A stretch of 64,000 nt of DNA from Devosia submarina (GCF_003056345.1 NZ_PYWB01000006.1:248001-312000); one strand, 5' to 3'; positions 1-9,283 are shown, numbered from the stretch's first letter. Notes: generated from the sequence alone by a model not told the origin. Program-made: numbers and translations.

Positions 1-124
1 CCGTGATCTTGTCGAGCCCAGCAAAGGTCGCCACCGGATTGGCGATGGGCTGCGCCCAGGCGGGCGCCGCACAGCAGAGCACGGCCGCTAAAGATAGCAG
101 CTTGAGGAACCGGAAGACGGGCAA
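1..124 (-). CDS. DUF2155 domain protein, N-terminal part (runs off the window)
   Basis: The minus strand encodes a signal peptide (hydrophobic LLSLAAVLCCAAPAWA) followed by NPVATFAGLDKIT, which matches the start of the mature DUF2155 domain. A TTG at 124-122 is the best start: it has AAGGG about 8 bases upstream and lies just past the stop of the NDUFA12 gene. DUF2155 proteins are small exported proteins of unknown function that commonly follow NDUFA12 in alphaproteobacteria, so the context supports the call. Only about 41 codons lie in the window. The family match is recalled, not searched. Confidence 0.75.
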   Translation of the reverse strand, partial: MPVFRFLKLLSLAAVLCCAAPAWAQPIANPVATFAGLDKIT

Positions 125-135
125 TGCGTCTGCCC

Positions 136-519
136 TTATTCGGGTGACCAGGCTTCGTAGTCGCCGGTCACGCGTGGGCGCTCGCCCTTGTTGAGGAGGC
201 TCCCCTCGGGGCGATAAGCCTGCGCCGTGCCAGTCAGATTGCGCTCGCGGGGCTTTTCCCAAGCACGTGGCACATATTTATCCTGGGTGGGGATCACATC
301 CGTGCGGTGGTGGATCCAACCATGCCAGCCCGTGCCAATCGTGGATGCGTCAGCGTCGCCTGCATAGGTGACGTAGCGACGGTTGCGCTTCTTGTCCTGG
401 TAGTAGCGGTTGCCGTTTTCGTCGGTGCCGACGAACTCGCCAAAGCGCCAGATCCACAGCCGCGTGCCCCAGGTTTGGCCGCTCCACCAGGAGAAGATTT
501 CTGTAAGGAACTGCTTCAT
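136..519 (-). CDS. NADH:ubiquinone oxidoreductase 17.2 kDa subunit homologue (NDUFA12)
   Basis: An accessory subunit of respiratory complex I in alphaproteobacteria and mitochondria, found on the peripheral arm. The 127-residue protein starts MKQFLTEIFSWWSGQTWGTR and carries the family signature GTDENGNRYYQDK near residue 35, then RRYVTYAGD and a WHGWIHHRTDVIP segment, ending EAWSPE. The ATG at 519 is preferred because family members start MK-F; an in-frame TTG at 534 would add five residues. It is followed within about a dozen bases by the DUF2155 gene, the usual alphaproteobacterial arrangement. Confidence 0.93.
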   Translation of the reverse strand: MKQFLTEIFSWWSGQTWGTRLWIWRFGEFVGTDENGNRYYQDKKRNRRYVTYAGDADASTIGTGWHGWIHHRTDVIPTQDKYVPRAWEKPRERNLTGTAQAYRPEGSLLNKGERPRVTGDYEAWSPE

Positions 520-1030
520 ACCAGTCTTGGCCAATTGTCGATTCCGCTGTCGAACTCACGATCTGCGGGGGGTTTAGCACGTGAGCGCACATGAGCCTAG
601 GCCTAAGTGCCCGCCACAGGGGCTATGAACACCAAGGTTTCCTTAACGCTTCGGCCAAGGCTTGCTCGACTCCGCCCCTGCCTGTTTGGTGGACTGCAAG
701 GATGGCTCGCCAACTGCTCGCTGGCTGCGTAGTTGTAGGCGTTATCCACACGCCCCAAGAAGAGAAAATTATTTCAGGGCAATGCTCCCCAAAATTTCTC
801 TGATTGACAATCCTCGAATCGGATTAGCGCATTGACTTCATTAAGGTCTTGGAATGGCCATCGGAGCGCTGGAAATCCTTTAGTGACACGCCGGTGACGG
901 GAACCCTCAAACCTGTTGATGAATGCTTAAGAGCAGCCTAGGAAGGAAGTCCTAGCTGGCTCATATTGGTATTAACCGGCATCAAAGCCGCGGAATTCTT
1001 ACCATTTGTAGGGGTAAGTAGCGTGCAAAG
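520..1030. other. Intergenic region upstream of nrdJ
   Basis: No convincing gene: the short reading frames here lack ribosome-binding sites and family resemblance. A cobalamin riboswitch was looked for because nrdJ is B12-dependent, but no B12-box-like sequence was seen. No tmRNA or RNase P signature was recognised. Confidence 0.5.
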
Positions 1031-1067
1031 ACACTAGCCCTAGTGGTTTTGCAGCACTATATTGGGT
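1031..1067. promoter_or_regulatory. Pair of NrdR-box-like operators
   Basis: Two 16-base elements start at 1031 (ACACTAGCCCTAGTGG) and 1052 (CAGCACTATATTGGGT). Each matches 11 of 16 positions of the NrdR-box consensus acaCwAtATaTwGtgt as recalled. The first is also a perfect inverted repeat, CACTAG-CC-CTAGTG, at 1032-1045. They are 21 bp apart start to start, two helical turns, as expected for paired NrdR sites. They lie about 155-190 bp upstream of nrdJ. NrdR is the ATP/dATP-sensing repressor of ribonucleotide reductase genes; assigning these sites to it is an inference. Confidence 0.45.
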
Positions 1068-1220
1068 TAGGGACCTGCACGCTTTACCGGGGTCAAAGAT
1101 GAGAAAAAGGAATCTCGTCTCGCCTGTGCCAGAATAGGTCAGATTGCTCGCCGCGCAGTTCGGCGCATTGTTAGCTCAAGCCCAGATGGGCATCGCCTCT
1201 ACAGTTCAGGATTCTTTCCT

Positions 1221-4200
1221 ATGCGCATTGAACGTCGTTTCACGTCCGCCGACCAGGACCGTTACGCCACTATCGAGTTCCGCTCGGCCACCAGCGAAAT
1301 CCGCAATCCCGATGGCTCGGTGGTGTTCAAGCTCGAAGACATTGCCGTGCCCGCCACCTGGTCGCAGGTAGCTGCCGACATCATCGCGCAGAAATATTTC
1401 CGCAAGGCTGGCGTCGCCAAGGCGCTCAAGAAGGTGGAAGAGAACTCGGTTCCTTCCTGGCTGTGGCGCTCCGTGCCCGACGAGGCGGAACTGGCCAAGC
1501 TGCCCGAGGGCGAGCGCTATGGCTCGGAAATGGATTCGCGCCAGGTGTTTGATCGCCTGGCCGGCACCTGGACCTATTGGGGCTGGAAGGGCGGCTATTT
1601 CGTCTCAGAAGAAGACGCCCTCGCCTTCCGCGATGAACTTGCCTTCATGCTGGCAACGCAGCGCGTGGCGCCGAACTCGCCGCAATGGTTCAACACGGGG
1701 CTGCACTGGGCCTATGGCATTGATGGCCCCGGCCAGGGCCACTTCTATGTCGACCCCTTCACCCATAAGCTGGTGTCGTCCAAGAGCTCCTACGAGCATC
1801 CCCAGCCGCATGCCTGCTTCATCCAGTCGGTGAATGACGATCTCGTCAACGAGAACGGCATCATGGACCTTTGGGTGCGCGAGGCGCGCCTGTTCAAGTA
1901 CGGTTCGGGCACGGGCACCAATTTCTCGGCCCTGCGCGGCTCGGGCGAAAAGCTCTCTGGCGGCGGCAAGTCGTCGGGCCTGATGAGCTTCCTCAAGATC
2001 GGCGACCGTGCTGCCGGGGCGATCAAGTCGGGCGGCACGACGCGTCGTGCGGCCAAGATGGTGGTGCTCGATATCGACCATCCCGACGTTGAGGAATACA
2101 TCAACTGGAAGGTCAAGGAAGAGCAGAAGGTCGCGGCGCTCGTGACCGGTTCCAAGGTCGTTTCCAAGCACCTCAAGGCCATCATGAAGGCCGCCGTGAA
2201 CTGCGAAGGTTCGGGCGACGATTGCTTTGACGTGGCCAAGAACCCGGCTCTCAAGCGTGAAGTGCGCGCCGCCAAGAAGGCGCTGGTGCCGGAGAACTAC
2301 ATCTTCCGCGTGATCCAGTTCGCCAAGCAGGGCTATACCGACATCGAGTTCCCGGTCTACGACACCGATTGGGACAGTGAGGCCTACCTCACCGTTTCGG
2401 GCCAGAACTCCAACAATTCAGTCCGCGTCACTGACGACTTCCTGCGCGCCGTCGAAAACGACAGCGATTGGGATCTCAAGGCGCGTTCCAATGGCAAAGT
2501 GACCAAGACGCTCAAGGCGCGCGATCTTTGGGAACAGGTTGGTTACGCAGCATGGGCTTCAGCCGATCCCGGCATCCAGTACCACACGACGATCAATGAG
2601 TGGCATACCTCGCCCGAAGCCGGTCCAATCAATGCGTCGAACCCCTGCTCGGAATACATGTTCCTTGACGATACGGCGTGCAACCTCGCTTCGGTGAACT
2701 TGCTGCCCTATCGCAACCAGGATGGCTCGTTCAACACGGCTGCTTATGAGCACACGGTACGCCTCTGGACGGTCGTGCTCGAAATCTCGGTGATGATGGC
2801 GCAGTTCCCATCCAAGGCGATTGCAGAGCGCTCGTTCGAATATCGCACCCTGGGCATCGGCTACGCCAATATCGGCGGCTTCCTGATGACCTCGGGCATT
2901 CCCTATGACTCGGCCGAGGGCCGCGCCATTGCGGGCGCCGTGACGGCCATCATGACCGGCGTTTCCTATGCGACGTCGGCTGAGATGGCTAGGGAACTTG
3001 GGCCATTCAAGGATTACAAGCGCAACGCCAAGCACATGCTGCGCGTGATCCGGAACCATCGCAATGCCGCCCATGGCAATGCGCAGGGCTATGAGGGGCT
3101 GTCCATCAATCCGGTGCCGCTGGACCACGGTTCGCTGATAGATGCAAACCTCAGCGAACGCGCCAAGGTCGCGTGGGACAATGCGCTCGCCCTAGGCGAA
3201 AAGCACGGTTATCGTAACGCACAGGTTTCCGTTATCGCGCCGACCGGCACGATCGGCCTTGTCATGGATTGCGACACGACCGGCATCGAGCCCGACTTTG
3301 CACTGGTAAAGTTCAAGAAGCTCGCCGGTGGTGGTTACTTCAAGATCATCAACCGTGCCGTTCCCCCTGCCCTGCGCACGCTGGGCTATTCGGAATCGCA
3401 GATCGCCGAAATGGAAGCCTATGCGGTGGGCCATGGCAATTTGAACCAGGCACCGGGCATCAACCCTTCGACGCTGCGCGCCAAGGGCTTTACGGACGAC
3501 AAGATCGAGGCGCTCAACAAGGGCATGGCTTCGGCTTTCGACATCAAGTTCGTGTTCAACCAGTGGACACTAGGTGCCGACTTCCTGAAGTCCCTCGGTG
3601 TCACTGACGAACAGCTCAATGACTTCTCGTTCGAGCTGCTGCCGTTCCTTGGTTTCTCCAAGAAGGACATCGAGGCCGCCAATATCCATGTTTGCGGCGC
3701 CATGACGCTGGAAGGCGCCCCACACCTTCGGGAAGAGCACCTGCCGGTGTTCGACTGCGCCACGCCATGCGGCAAGATCGGCAAGCGCTACCTGTCGGTG
3801 GAGTCACACATCCTGATGATGGCTGCCGCCCAGCCCTTCATCTCGGGCGCGATCAGCAAGACCATCAACATGCCCAACGACGCAACCGTGGAAGAAGCCA
3901 AGGAAGCCTACATGCTGTCCTGGCGCCTGGCGCTCAAGGCCAACGCGCTTTACCGCGATGGCTCCAAGCTTTCCCAGCCGCTCAATTCGTCCGTCTTGGC
4001 TGCGGCCGATGACGAGGATGAGGATGATCATGTCGAAGCGCTCAATGCCATGCCCGTGGATGCCCGCGTGCCGGTGGTTGCCGAAAAGATCGTGGAGCGG
4101 ATCGTCGAACGTGTGCGTGAGCGCGAAAAGATGCCCGACCGCCGCAAGGGATATACCCAGAAGGCGATCGTTGGCGGCCACAAGGTCTATGTGCGTACCG

Positions 4201-4934
4201 GCGAATATGACGATGGTCGCCTGGGCGAGATCTTCATCGACATGCACAAGGAAGGCGCTGCCTTCCGCGCCATGATGAACAATTTCGCCATCGCGATCTC
4301 GCTGGGTCTGCAGTATGGCGTGCCGCTGGACGAATATGTGGAGGCATTCACCTTCACGCGCTTCGAGCCCGCCGGCATGGTCATGGGCAATGACCGGATC
4401 AAGAACGCGACGTCGATCCTCGACTACGTGTTCCGCGAACTGGCCGTATCCTATCTAGACCGGGATGACCTCGCCCATGTGGCTCCGGCTTCACCAACCT
4501 CCCTGTCGGGCGGTGTTACCGAGGAGCAGGCTGCGCGCACGGCTTCCCCGTCGACCCCTGCCCCGGTTCCTGCCGAGCGCTTCGTGTCTCGCGGCATGAC
4601 GCGCGGCCGGGTGGCTAACAAGTCGCTGATGATCGTCTCGGGCGATCACCAGTACACTCCGCCCCAGGCTGCCAGCACCTCTACTGTAACAGCGCTGCGC
4701 ACAGCCACGGCGCTCAAGCAAGAGCCCCAACTCGCCCCGGCGGCTTTCCCGGCTGCCGAGCTCAACCCCATCCCCAGCCCACCAACGGCAAAGGACGCGG
4801 GGCTCCTCAGGGCCGAAGCTCAGATGAAGGGCTACACGGGCGACCAGTGCACCGAGTGCCATAACTTCACGATGGTGCGGAACGGAACGTGCTTGAAGTG
4901 CGACACGTGCGGGACGACGACGGGGTGCTCTTGA
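1221..4934 (+). CDS. nrdJ: Vitamin B12-dependent (class II) ribonucleotide reductase
   Basis: Reduces ribonucleotides to deoxyribonucleotides using adenosylcobalamin as radical source, in the cytosol. The 1,237-residue protein fits the long alphaproteobacterial NrdJ form. Visible landmarks: redox Cys in PQPHACFIQ near residue 199, [10 protein letters not shown] near 395, the active-site segment [20 protein letters not shown] near 473, the phosphate-binding [15 protein letters not shown] near 673, an acidic linker ([10 protein letters not shown]) near 930, a TSCPD-type domain to about 1080, a Pro/Ala-rich linker, and a C-terminal zinc/redox tail [20 protein letters not shown]. No intein was seen. 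The ATG follows a weak Shine-Dalgarno. NrdR-like boxes lie upstream and a terminator lies 100 bp downstream. Confidence 0.97.
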   Translation: MRIERRFTSADQDRYATIEFRSATSEIRNPDGSVVFKLEDIAVPATWSQVAADIIAQKYFRKAGVAKALKKVEENSVPSWLWRSVPDEAELAKLPEGERYGSEMDSRQVFDRLAGTWTYWGWKGGYFVSEEDALAFRDELAFMLATQRVAPNSPQWFNTGLHWAYGIDGPGQGHFYVDPFTHKLVSSKSSYEHPQPHACFIQSVNDDLVNENGIMDLWVREARLFKYGSGTGTNFSALRGSGEKLSGGGKSSGLMSFLKIGDRAAGAIKSGGTTRRAAKMVVLDIDHPDVEEYINWKVKEEQKVAALVTGSKVVSKHLKAIMKAAVNCEGSGDDCFDVAKNPALKREVRAAKKALVPENYIFRVIQFAKQGYTDIEFPVYDTDWDSEAYLTVSGQNSNNSVRVTDDFLRAVENDSDWDLKARSNGKVTKTLKARDLWEQVGYAAWASADPGIQYHTTINEWHTSPEAGPINASNPCSEYMFLDDTACNLASVNLLPYRNQDGSFNTAAYEHTVRLWTVVLEISVMMAQFPSKAIAERSFEYRTLGIGYANIGGFLMTSGIPYDSAEGRAIAGAVTAIMTGVSYATSAEMARELGPFKDYKRNAKHMLRVIRNHRNAAHGNAQGYEGLSINPVPLDHGSLIDANLSERAKVAWDNALALGEKHGYRNAQVSVIAPTGTIGLVMDCDTTGIEPDFALVKFKKLAGGGYFKIINRAVPPALRTLGYSESQIAEMEAYAVGHGNLNQAPGINPSTLRAKGFTDDKIEALNKGMASAFDIKFVFNQWTLGADFLKSLGVTDEQLNDFSFELLPFLGFSKKDIEAANIHVCGAMTLEGAPHLREEHLPVFDCATPCGKIGKRYLSVESHILMMAAAQPFISGAISKTINMPNDATVEEAKEAYMLSWRLALKANALYRDGSKLSQPLNSSVLAAADDEDEDDHVEALNAMPVDARVPVVAEKIVERIVERVREREKMPDRRKGYTQKAIVGGHKVYVRTGEYDDGRLGEIFIDMHKEGAAFRAMMNNFAIAISLGLQYGVPLDEYVEAFTFTRFEPAGMVMGNDRIKNATSILDYVFRELAVSYLDRDDLAHVAPASPTSLSGGVTEEQAARTASPSTPAPVPAERFVSRGMTRGRVANKSLMIVSGDHQYTPPQAASTSTVTALRTATALKQEPQLAPAAFPAAELNPIPSPPTAKDAGLLRAEAQMKGYTGDQCTECHNFTMVRNGTCLKCDTCGTTTGCS

Positions 4935-5033
4935 GTATTCCGAGTTGATGTGATCGCCCCATAAGGATGGTCAAAAGTCTGATTTGTGCGCACTCAAAGT
5001 CGCTGTCAGTTCGCCTCAAAAGTTAGTTGAACA

Positions 5034-5061
5034 AAAAAGCCCCGGGAAACTGGGGCTTTTT
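5034..5061 (+). terminator. Rho-independent terminator after nrdJ
   Basis: A 10-bp stem, AAAAAGCCCC (5034-5043) with GGGGCTTTTT (5052-5061), encloses an 8-base loop and ends in a run of five T. It lies about 100 bases after the nrdJ stop. Confidence 0.85.
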
Positions 5062-5205
5062 CATCATACCATCGGCTAGAGTTGTCTCTGGAGCACTCGC
5101 AGCTTCGGCGTTCTCTTTGCGCCTCATCCCGTCGTTCAGCCAAGCAACTGTTTCACCTAGAAGCGGACGCAGGCAGCTCGCGAATGCTGGCCAAGAAGCA
5201 TGCCC

Positions 5206-5451
5206 CTAGGCAAGCGTTGCAGTAAGCGACCGCAATTTCTGAGCATCCTGGCTGGGTGCGGCACCAAAGTACCGGCAATACTCGCGGCTAAACTGAGAAG
5301 CGCTGTCGTAACCAACTTTGAAGCCTACACCCGTGACGTCGTTGGGATGGCTGGCCTGCGTCATGGCCTCGACGCCGAAGGTGTTGGTGTTGAACACCCT
5401 GGTTTCCAAACCATAGCCCGAAGAGCTGCCGGTGATCATAACGGTCTTCAT
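5206..5451 (-). pseudogene. Mosaic relic: SDR fragments joined in frame to the C-terminus of an AraC regulator
   Basis: The 81-residue frame, with an AAAGGA ribosome-binding site, starts [17 protein letters not shown], the Rossmann start of a short-chain dehydrogenase. It then jumps to [16 protein letters not shown], a segment normally about 95 residues into that family, losing roughly 75 residues. From about residue 45 it reads [24 protein letters not shown], the second helix-turn-helix of an AraC-family regulator. SDR genes often neighbour such regulators, so a large deletion probably joined the two. The product cannot be a working SDR or activator. Confidence 0.7.
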
Positions 5452-5546
5452 GGTGTATTCCTTTGATGTGGTGCGATCCCCTGATCGCCTCGACACCATC
5501 TAAGCTCCCCGCTTGACCCCAACGTTATCATCAAACTCCCAATCAC

Positions 5547-5560
5547 TTGCACGATCCTAC
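5547..5560 (-). promoter_or_regulatory. Copy 1 of a 14-bp motif upstream of the SDR/AraC relic
   Basis: TTGCACGATCCTAC (minus strand GTAGGATCGTGCAA) lies about 95 bp upstream of the relic's ATG. An identical 14-mer sits at 6222-6235, about 100 bp upstream of the next minus-strand gene. Same orientation and similar distance suggest an activator or repressor site, plausibly of the lost AraC regulator. Confidence 0.4.
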
Positions 5561-5728
5561 TTCAAAGCGGAGCTAAGTTGATGTGCCGAAAGTTGTTCAG
5601 CCGGTATTGCGGCACTGGGGGGCTAAGTCCTTGCTGTCGATCAGAGGATGGGCGAACGCATTGGACGACCTGGATCTCTTGCGAGACCTCAGGCCGTCCA
5701 GATGATGCGAGACGAGATGAACGTCGGC

Positions 5729-6121
5729 TTAAAAGGCTGAGGAGGAGTTGGAGCCATCGTCGTCACTATCGAGCAGAGAGCGGGCAGACTCATCGGCCCA
5801 GCGAGCCAGACTAGCAGGCTGAACTTCAATCACATCGAGACGTGATGCAACGGCAGGCGCATGGGTAAGTGGGCGCAGAGTGTCCTTGTTCAGGTATAAT
5901 ACGCGATTGGCACCATTCTCGTCGCTGATATGGACGATGATCTTGTCGCCCCAGGCTTCAACGCGGTCTGCGTTGATACCGTGGTGTTCGGCCAGATTAG
6001 CAGTGATCGCCGCAACTGAGCGGCCGTGGATGTTGGGATCTTCTTCCGAGTTTTCAGATGCGGCAGCTGCAGAGGACAACAGAACAAGAGCGATAGAGGT
6101 GGCAGTGACGTTGCGGAACAT
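5729..6121 (-). CDS. Small exported protein, PepSY-like in outline
   Basis: A 130-residue protein with a signal peptide (MFRNVTATSIALVLLSSAAA). The mature part includes NIHGRSVAAITANLAEHHGI and RVEAWGDKIIVHISDENGA, then RVLYLNKDTLRPL. An alpha-beta pattern of this kind followed by an ILVHI-type strand recalls short PepSY/YpeB-like periplasmic domains, but this is only a resemblance. The tail is Ser/Asp rich (LLDSDDDGSNSSSAF). It stands alone on the minus strand with the repeated 14-bp motif about 100 bp upstream. Function unknown; the gene itself looks real. Confidence 0.65.
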   Translation of the reverse strand: MFRNVTATSIALVLLSSAAAASENSEEDPNIHGRSVAAITANLAEHHGINADRVEAWGDKIIVHISDENGANRVLYLNKDTLRPLTHAPAVASRLDVIEVQPASLARWADESARSLLDSDDDGSNSSSAF

Positions 6122-6453
6122 GGTGTCTTTCCTTTGAGGTTGTTTCGGCGTTAGTTGTTCGCCGATGACCTCACTTGACCACCGCGGGCGTCTTTACCGT
6201 TAGGGCAATACTCCTGGCAAGTTGCACGATCCTACAAAGATCCGGAAGTTGAGAGTAGTCCTGTGCTCTGCCTGGGAGAAAGAGTATAGACAGCCTCGCG
6301 CCCCATTGCAGCCGTTCGAGTACTCTCAAGAAGATCCCGGCAGCAGACGTGCTGTTCAGAAGAAAACGTGTGGACTAATCCGATTGGCACCTCTTTCCAT
6401 AGGAACTCAGCAGAGCGAGTATCTCTGCAACGCACACGCGGTGGGAGATGGCG
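6122..6453. other. Intergenic region with possible promoter elements
   Basis: Contains the second motif copy at 6222-6235 and no gene I can support. The frames on both strands have no recognisable protein and no good ribosome-binding site until the GGGAG before 6454. Confidence 0.5.
6222..6235 (-). promoter_or_regulatory. Copy 2 of the 14-bp motif upstream of the exported-protein gene
   Basis: Identical to 5547-5560 (TTGCACGATCCTAC) and about 100 bp before the minus-strand start at 6121. CTTGACC also occurs between motif and gene in both cases, but at different spacing. Likely a shared regulator site. Confidence 0.4.
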
Positions 6454-7032
6454 ATGTTTGTACGGACTGTGGAGCCGACCGAGGCTGAGGGTGAGATAGC
6501 CTTGATCTATGCCAATGAAGTGGCATCGATGGGACGGGTCATGCAGGCAACCCAATGCTGGTCAGCTAGACCTGATATCTTGTCGCCTGTCGAGAATTTG
6601 CTGCATCGAATAAGAGACGGGTTTTCTCTGGGGCTCGTCAACTTTCGCCTGATAACCCTGATCGTGGCCAAGCATGTGCCCTCAAGCTATTGCTCTCACG
6701 TCTACTTCAAGGCGTTGTCGGGTATGATTGAGCGCGAACAGACACTGGCTGTGCACCGGAACTACCGTAATGCCGGGCTCACTAACCAGCAAGTTGCCAT
6801 GCTAGCCTATGCCGAGCAGATCACGGTGGACGCCTCGCGCATCACCCAAGCGGATATCGACGCGCTTCGTGCCGTAGGTCTTACTGACCTTAACATCGCG
6901 GACATTGCGCTAGCCTCCTCCTTCCGGAACTTCCTTAGCCGTTATTTCGACGCCATTGGAGCTGTGGCTGAGCCCGAATTTTTGGATGATGATCCGAGCG
7001 TTCGCAGTGAATTGTCGGTGGGTGGTTACTAG
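6454..7032 (+). CDS. Carboxymuconolactone decarboxylase/AhpD-like (peroxidase-related) protein
   Basis: A 192-residue all-helical protein. The region around 75-90 reads VAKHVPSSYCSHVYFKAL, in the position of the AhpD active-site helix. AhpD uses CxxC with a following His; here only one Cys is present (SYCSH), so a disulfide peroxidase-reductase mechanism is doubtful, though many peroxidase-related CMD proteins also deviate. The later segment LRAVGLTDLNIADIALASSFRNFLSRYFDAIG matches the family's C-terminal helices. The ATG at 6454 is chosen over 6448 because GGGAG lies six bases before it. Substrate unknown; it stands alone between decayed genes. Confidence 0.75.
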   Translation: MFVRTVEPTEAEGEIALIYANEVASMGRVMQATQCWSARPDILSPVENLLHRIRDGFSLGLVNFRLITLIVAKHVPSSYCSHVYFKALSGMIEREQTLAVHRNYRNAGLTNQQVAMLAYAEQITVDASRITQADIDALRAVGLTDLNIADIALASSFRNFLSRYFDAIGAVAEPEFLDDDPSVRSELSVGGY

Positions 7033-7305
7033 CCAAAAGGGTCTTCTGCCATGCGCCCCATCCTTGCTGCTCAGACTTCAGTAGCTCGGCATTCAAAAGC
7101 AGACTTCCCCTGCTTGATCTTGTGTGGGCTGGGGGCCGTTAGCAGCCAATCCGCAATTCCCTCAATCACCCGTTCTGCGACCTCAACGAATCCCAAGGCC
7201 GGACAACGACGATGATGTAACTTGTCGCTCTTCGAACTTGGTGAAAACTGGTGTTTTTCCCAGCGGTCTGGCATCAACATCAGCCGTCCACCGTCGGAGA
7301 AGAAA

Positions 7306-7476
7306 ATGTTCACACACGTCATGGTTGGCAGCAACAACCTTGAGCGAGCTCGGATCTTCTATGACGCAACTTTCTTAGCGTTGAAAGGAAGCCGCGGCGA
7401 GATGGATGCAGGCGGCAGGCTGGTCTACAGCCATGATGGCATTCGCCTCATGATGAAGCCACGGGTGTACAGTTGA
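7306..7476 (+). pseudogene. Truncated VOC/glyoxalase-fold gene
   Basis: The frame starts MFTHVMVGSNNLERARIFYDA, the first beta-alpha unit of a VOC-superfamily enzyme, continues GGRLVYSHDGIRLMMKP and stops after 56 residues. Family members have about 120-130. The second betaalphabetabetabeta module needed for the metal site is missing, and no continuation was seen in other frames downstream. Confidence 0.6.
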
Positions 7477-7639
7477 TTCCAACGTAGGCCGAAGGGTGCG
7501 GCCCTCGGCACATCCAGCGCACAAAGGAATGGAAGCTTCCAGCTGGAATGCGCCCCATTCACGCCGTTTCTCCACCCGCAACGATTTCCTGAAAGCTGCC
7601 CGTCCGTCGACGTTGTGGCAAACTAGAGTTACACAACCT

Positions 7640-8025
7640 AGCGACAACGTCCCAACGCGGAAGATATCTGCCGCAAGGAAAAGCTCCTCGGGTTCACTAG
7701 GATCTGCGGGATGGCGCCCGAAGCCTGCACGTTTCGCCAAAATACATGGTATAGCCACCCAGCGACGCCACGCCCTCCTTAATGCGCGCACCGCCATTGT
7801 CATCAATTTCAATCACGGGCACGCAGGTCCGGACGGCCGGATCCATGACCCCTCGGATCTCTTCGGCCCGAGTTTTTCCGACGGCAAGCCGCCGAAGACG
7901 GTGAAATTTTGGAAGACGTTTACCAGCTGCCCTTCGACAGTGCCCTAGACGGTCACCACGCCATCGCCGGGGATCAGCGTTTCGCCAATCAACTTGCCCT
8001 TGGCGTGCTGGGTCGATGCGCTTGC
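7640..8025 (-). pseudogene. Decayed acyl-CoA carboxylase carboxyltransferase (pccB-like) relic
   Basis: Read on the minus strand from about 8025: HAKGKLI, then IPGDGVVTV, an in-frame TAG, then GTVEGQLVNVF-QNFTVFGG. In another frame follow VIEIDDNGGARIKEGVASLG near 7750-7800 and VQASGAIPQI near 7710. These are, in order, the conserved blocks of propionyl-CoA carboxylase beta chains (HxxGKLxxxER, PGDGVVTGxG, DFTVFGGS, NDSGGARIQEGVASL, ASGVIPQIS). Stops, frameshifts and a deletion between the first two blocks show it is dead. Edges are approximate. Confidence 0.65.
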
Positions 8026-8110
8026 CCGCCTCGCAGTCCCGCTCCGGCCGACAATCTGGTCCCGATCGATGGTGATCCAGCAGAAGACGGGCAGACCTGT
8101 TCAGTTTTAG

Positions 8111-8452
8111 ATCACCTTAGACACAAGAGCTAGCCTGCTTACCTGGCTTGAGAGACGACGCGGCACGGTCGATGACTTCGCGTTTCCGAGCCGCGTCAAC
8201 GCTGATCGCCACCTGAGCACGCGTCAATATGCGCGGCTGGTTGACGAACGGGTCACTGCCATCGGTCTGACACCGCAGGAATATGGCACCCATACCCTGC
8301 GCCGAACCAAGGCGTCGATCATCTACAAGGCCACGTGGAACCTTCATGCTATTCAGATACTGCTCGGGCATAGCAAGATCGAGAACACGGTGCGGTAACG
8401 GGGTGTCCATGTAGACGATGCACTCTCGCTATCTGAAGCAACGGAGATCTGA
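8111..8452 (+). pseudogene. C-terminal relic of a phage-type tyrosine recombinase
   Basis: After a TAG at 8108 the frame reads LLTWLERRRGTVDDFAFPSR, STRQYARLVDERVTAIGL, YGTHTLRRTKASIIYKATWN and ILLGHSKIENTVR. It is then cut by TAA at 8396-8398, but in the same frame continues GVHVDDALSLSEATEI to TGA at 8450. HxLRR and the LLGH box are tyrosine-recombinase catalytic motifs. The family usually reads NTVRYLGVDVEDAL, so the stop replaces the catalytic Tyr codon (TAC to TAA). The N-terminal half is absent. Similar small integrases are common in Hyphomicrobiales. Confidence 0.75.
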
Positions 8453-8633
8453 ACGACGCGGCTTTGTCCAGTTCAGGCAGAGCCGCCAACGCCCCCTACC
8501 CTGCCCTTCACAGGCGAGTCCTGTCCGTAAGAACGGGCTAGTTAGCGGACTGTCTGCTCTTCGCACTGAAGTCGGAGTAGCTGACTCACGCCCGGAGGCA
8601 ACCCTTGCTTTTAATATCCAGCAGGCTCTGGCA

Positions 8634-8661
8634 CATGGCCGGCGGTTGGGGGCCGGCCATG
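8634..8661 (-). terminator. Strong stem-loop after the DJ-1 gene
   Basis: A perfect 10-bp inverted repeat, CATGGCCGGC (8634-8643) and GCCGGCCATG (8652-8661), with an 8-base loop, begins 11 bases past the stop of the minus-strand operon. There is no T-tract on the exit side, so it may protect the mRNA end rather than terminate alone. Confidence 0.45.
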
Positions 8662-8671
8662 CTGATGACCC

Positions 8672-9283
8672 TTAGGCCGCTTTTTCGTTGATGTCGTCGC
8701 TGTGGCGGATTTCGGTCCCGAGGACCTTCAAGCACTCGCGGATGAAAGCAGCCAGAGCAGTCCAGCCCTTCGCCGAAACCATGGTGCCATCCACATAGGC
8801 TTCGGTAGGCGAGAGATCGATATAGGTTCCGCCCGCAAGCGTTACCTCGGGCTCACATGCGCCAAGCGCCGCAACTTTCTTGCCACGCACCACGCCATCG
8901 ACGGCAACCAGGATCTGCACGCCATGGCAGATAGTGAAAATCGGCTTTTTGGCTTCGTGGAAGTGGCGCACCATCTCCTGCACGCGCTTGTCCGTGCGGA
9001 TATATTCAGGGCCGCGGCCGCCCGCAGCGTAGACGGCGTGATATTCGTCGACCCGAACTTCGCTGAAGGTTTTGTTGATCAGGGCATAGTGCCCCATCTT
9101 CTCGGTATAGGTCTGGTGGCCTTCAAAATCGTGCAGCGATGTCGCAATAACCTCGCCAGCCTTTTTGTCGGGGCACACGACGTGAACGGTGTGACCGACC
9201 GCTTCCATCGCCTGCTGGTAGACGAAAATCTCGTATTCTTCGGTGAACTCACCGCAAAGCATGAGGATCTTTTTGCCGGGCAT
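8672..9283 (-). CDS. DJ-1/PfpI family protein
   Basis: A 203-residue member of the class I glutamine-amidotransferase-like fold. It starts MPGKKILMLCGEFTEEYE; the nucleophile elbow is TICHGVQ near residue 115, with Cys in CHG. AAGGRGPEYIRTDKRVQEMV precedes it, and Glu in GEFTEEYE is a plausible partner. Members act as glyoxalase III-type deglycases, chaperones or hydrolases; which applies cannot be told. The start at 9283 has GGAG 8 bases upstream, better than the longer frame. It is the last gene of the ABC operon, 59 bp after the binding protein, so it may detoxify a reactive aldehyde from the pathway. Confidence 0.85.
   Translation of the reverse strand: MPGKKILMLCGEFTEEYEIFVYQQAMEAVGHTVHVVCPDKKAGEVIATSLHDFEGHQTYTEKMGHYALINKTFSEVRVDEYHAVYAAGGRGPEYIRTDKRVQEMVRHFHEAKKPIFTICHGVQILVAVDGVVRGKKVAALGACEPEVTLAGGTYIDLSPTEAYVDGTMVSAKGWTALAAFIRECLKVLGTEIRHSDDINEKAA

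Noticed and set aside
520..1220. Possible cobalamin riboswitch before nrdJ
   Set aside because: No B12-box-like sequence or matching hairpin set was found. Class II reductase genes need the cofactor but are often not riboswitch-controlled.
1605..2275. Long minus-strand frames inside nrdJ
   Set aside because: Shadows of a highly conserved gene; no start sites or family resemblance.
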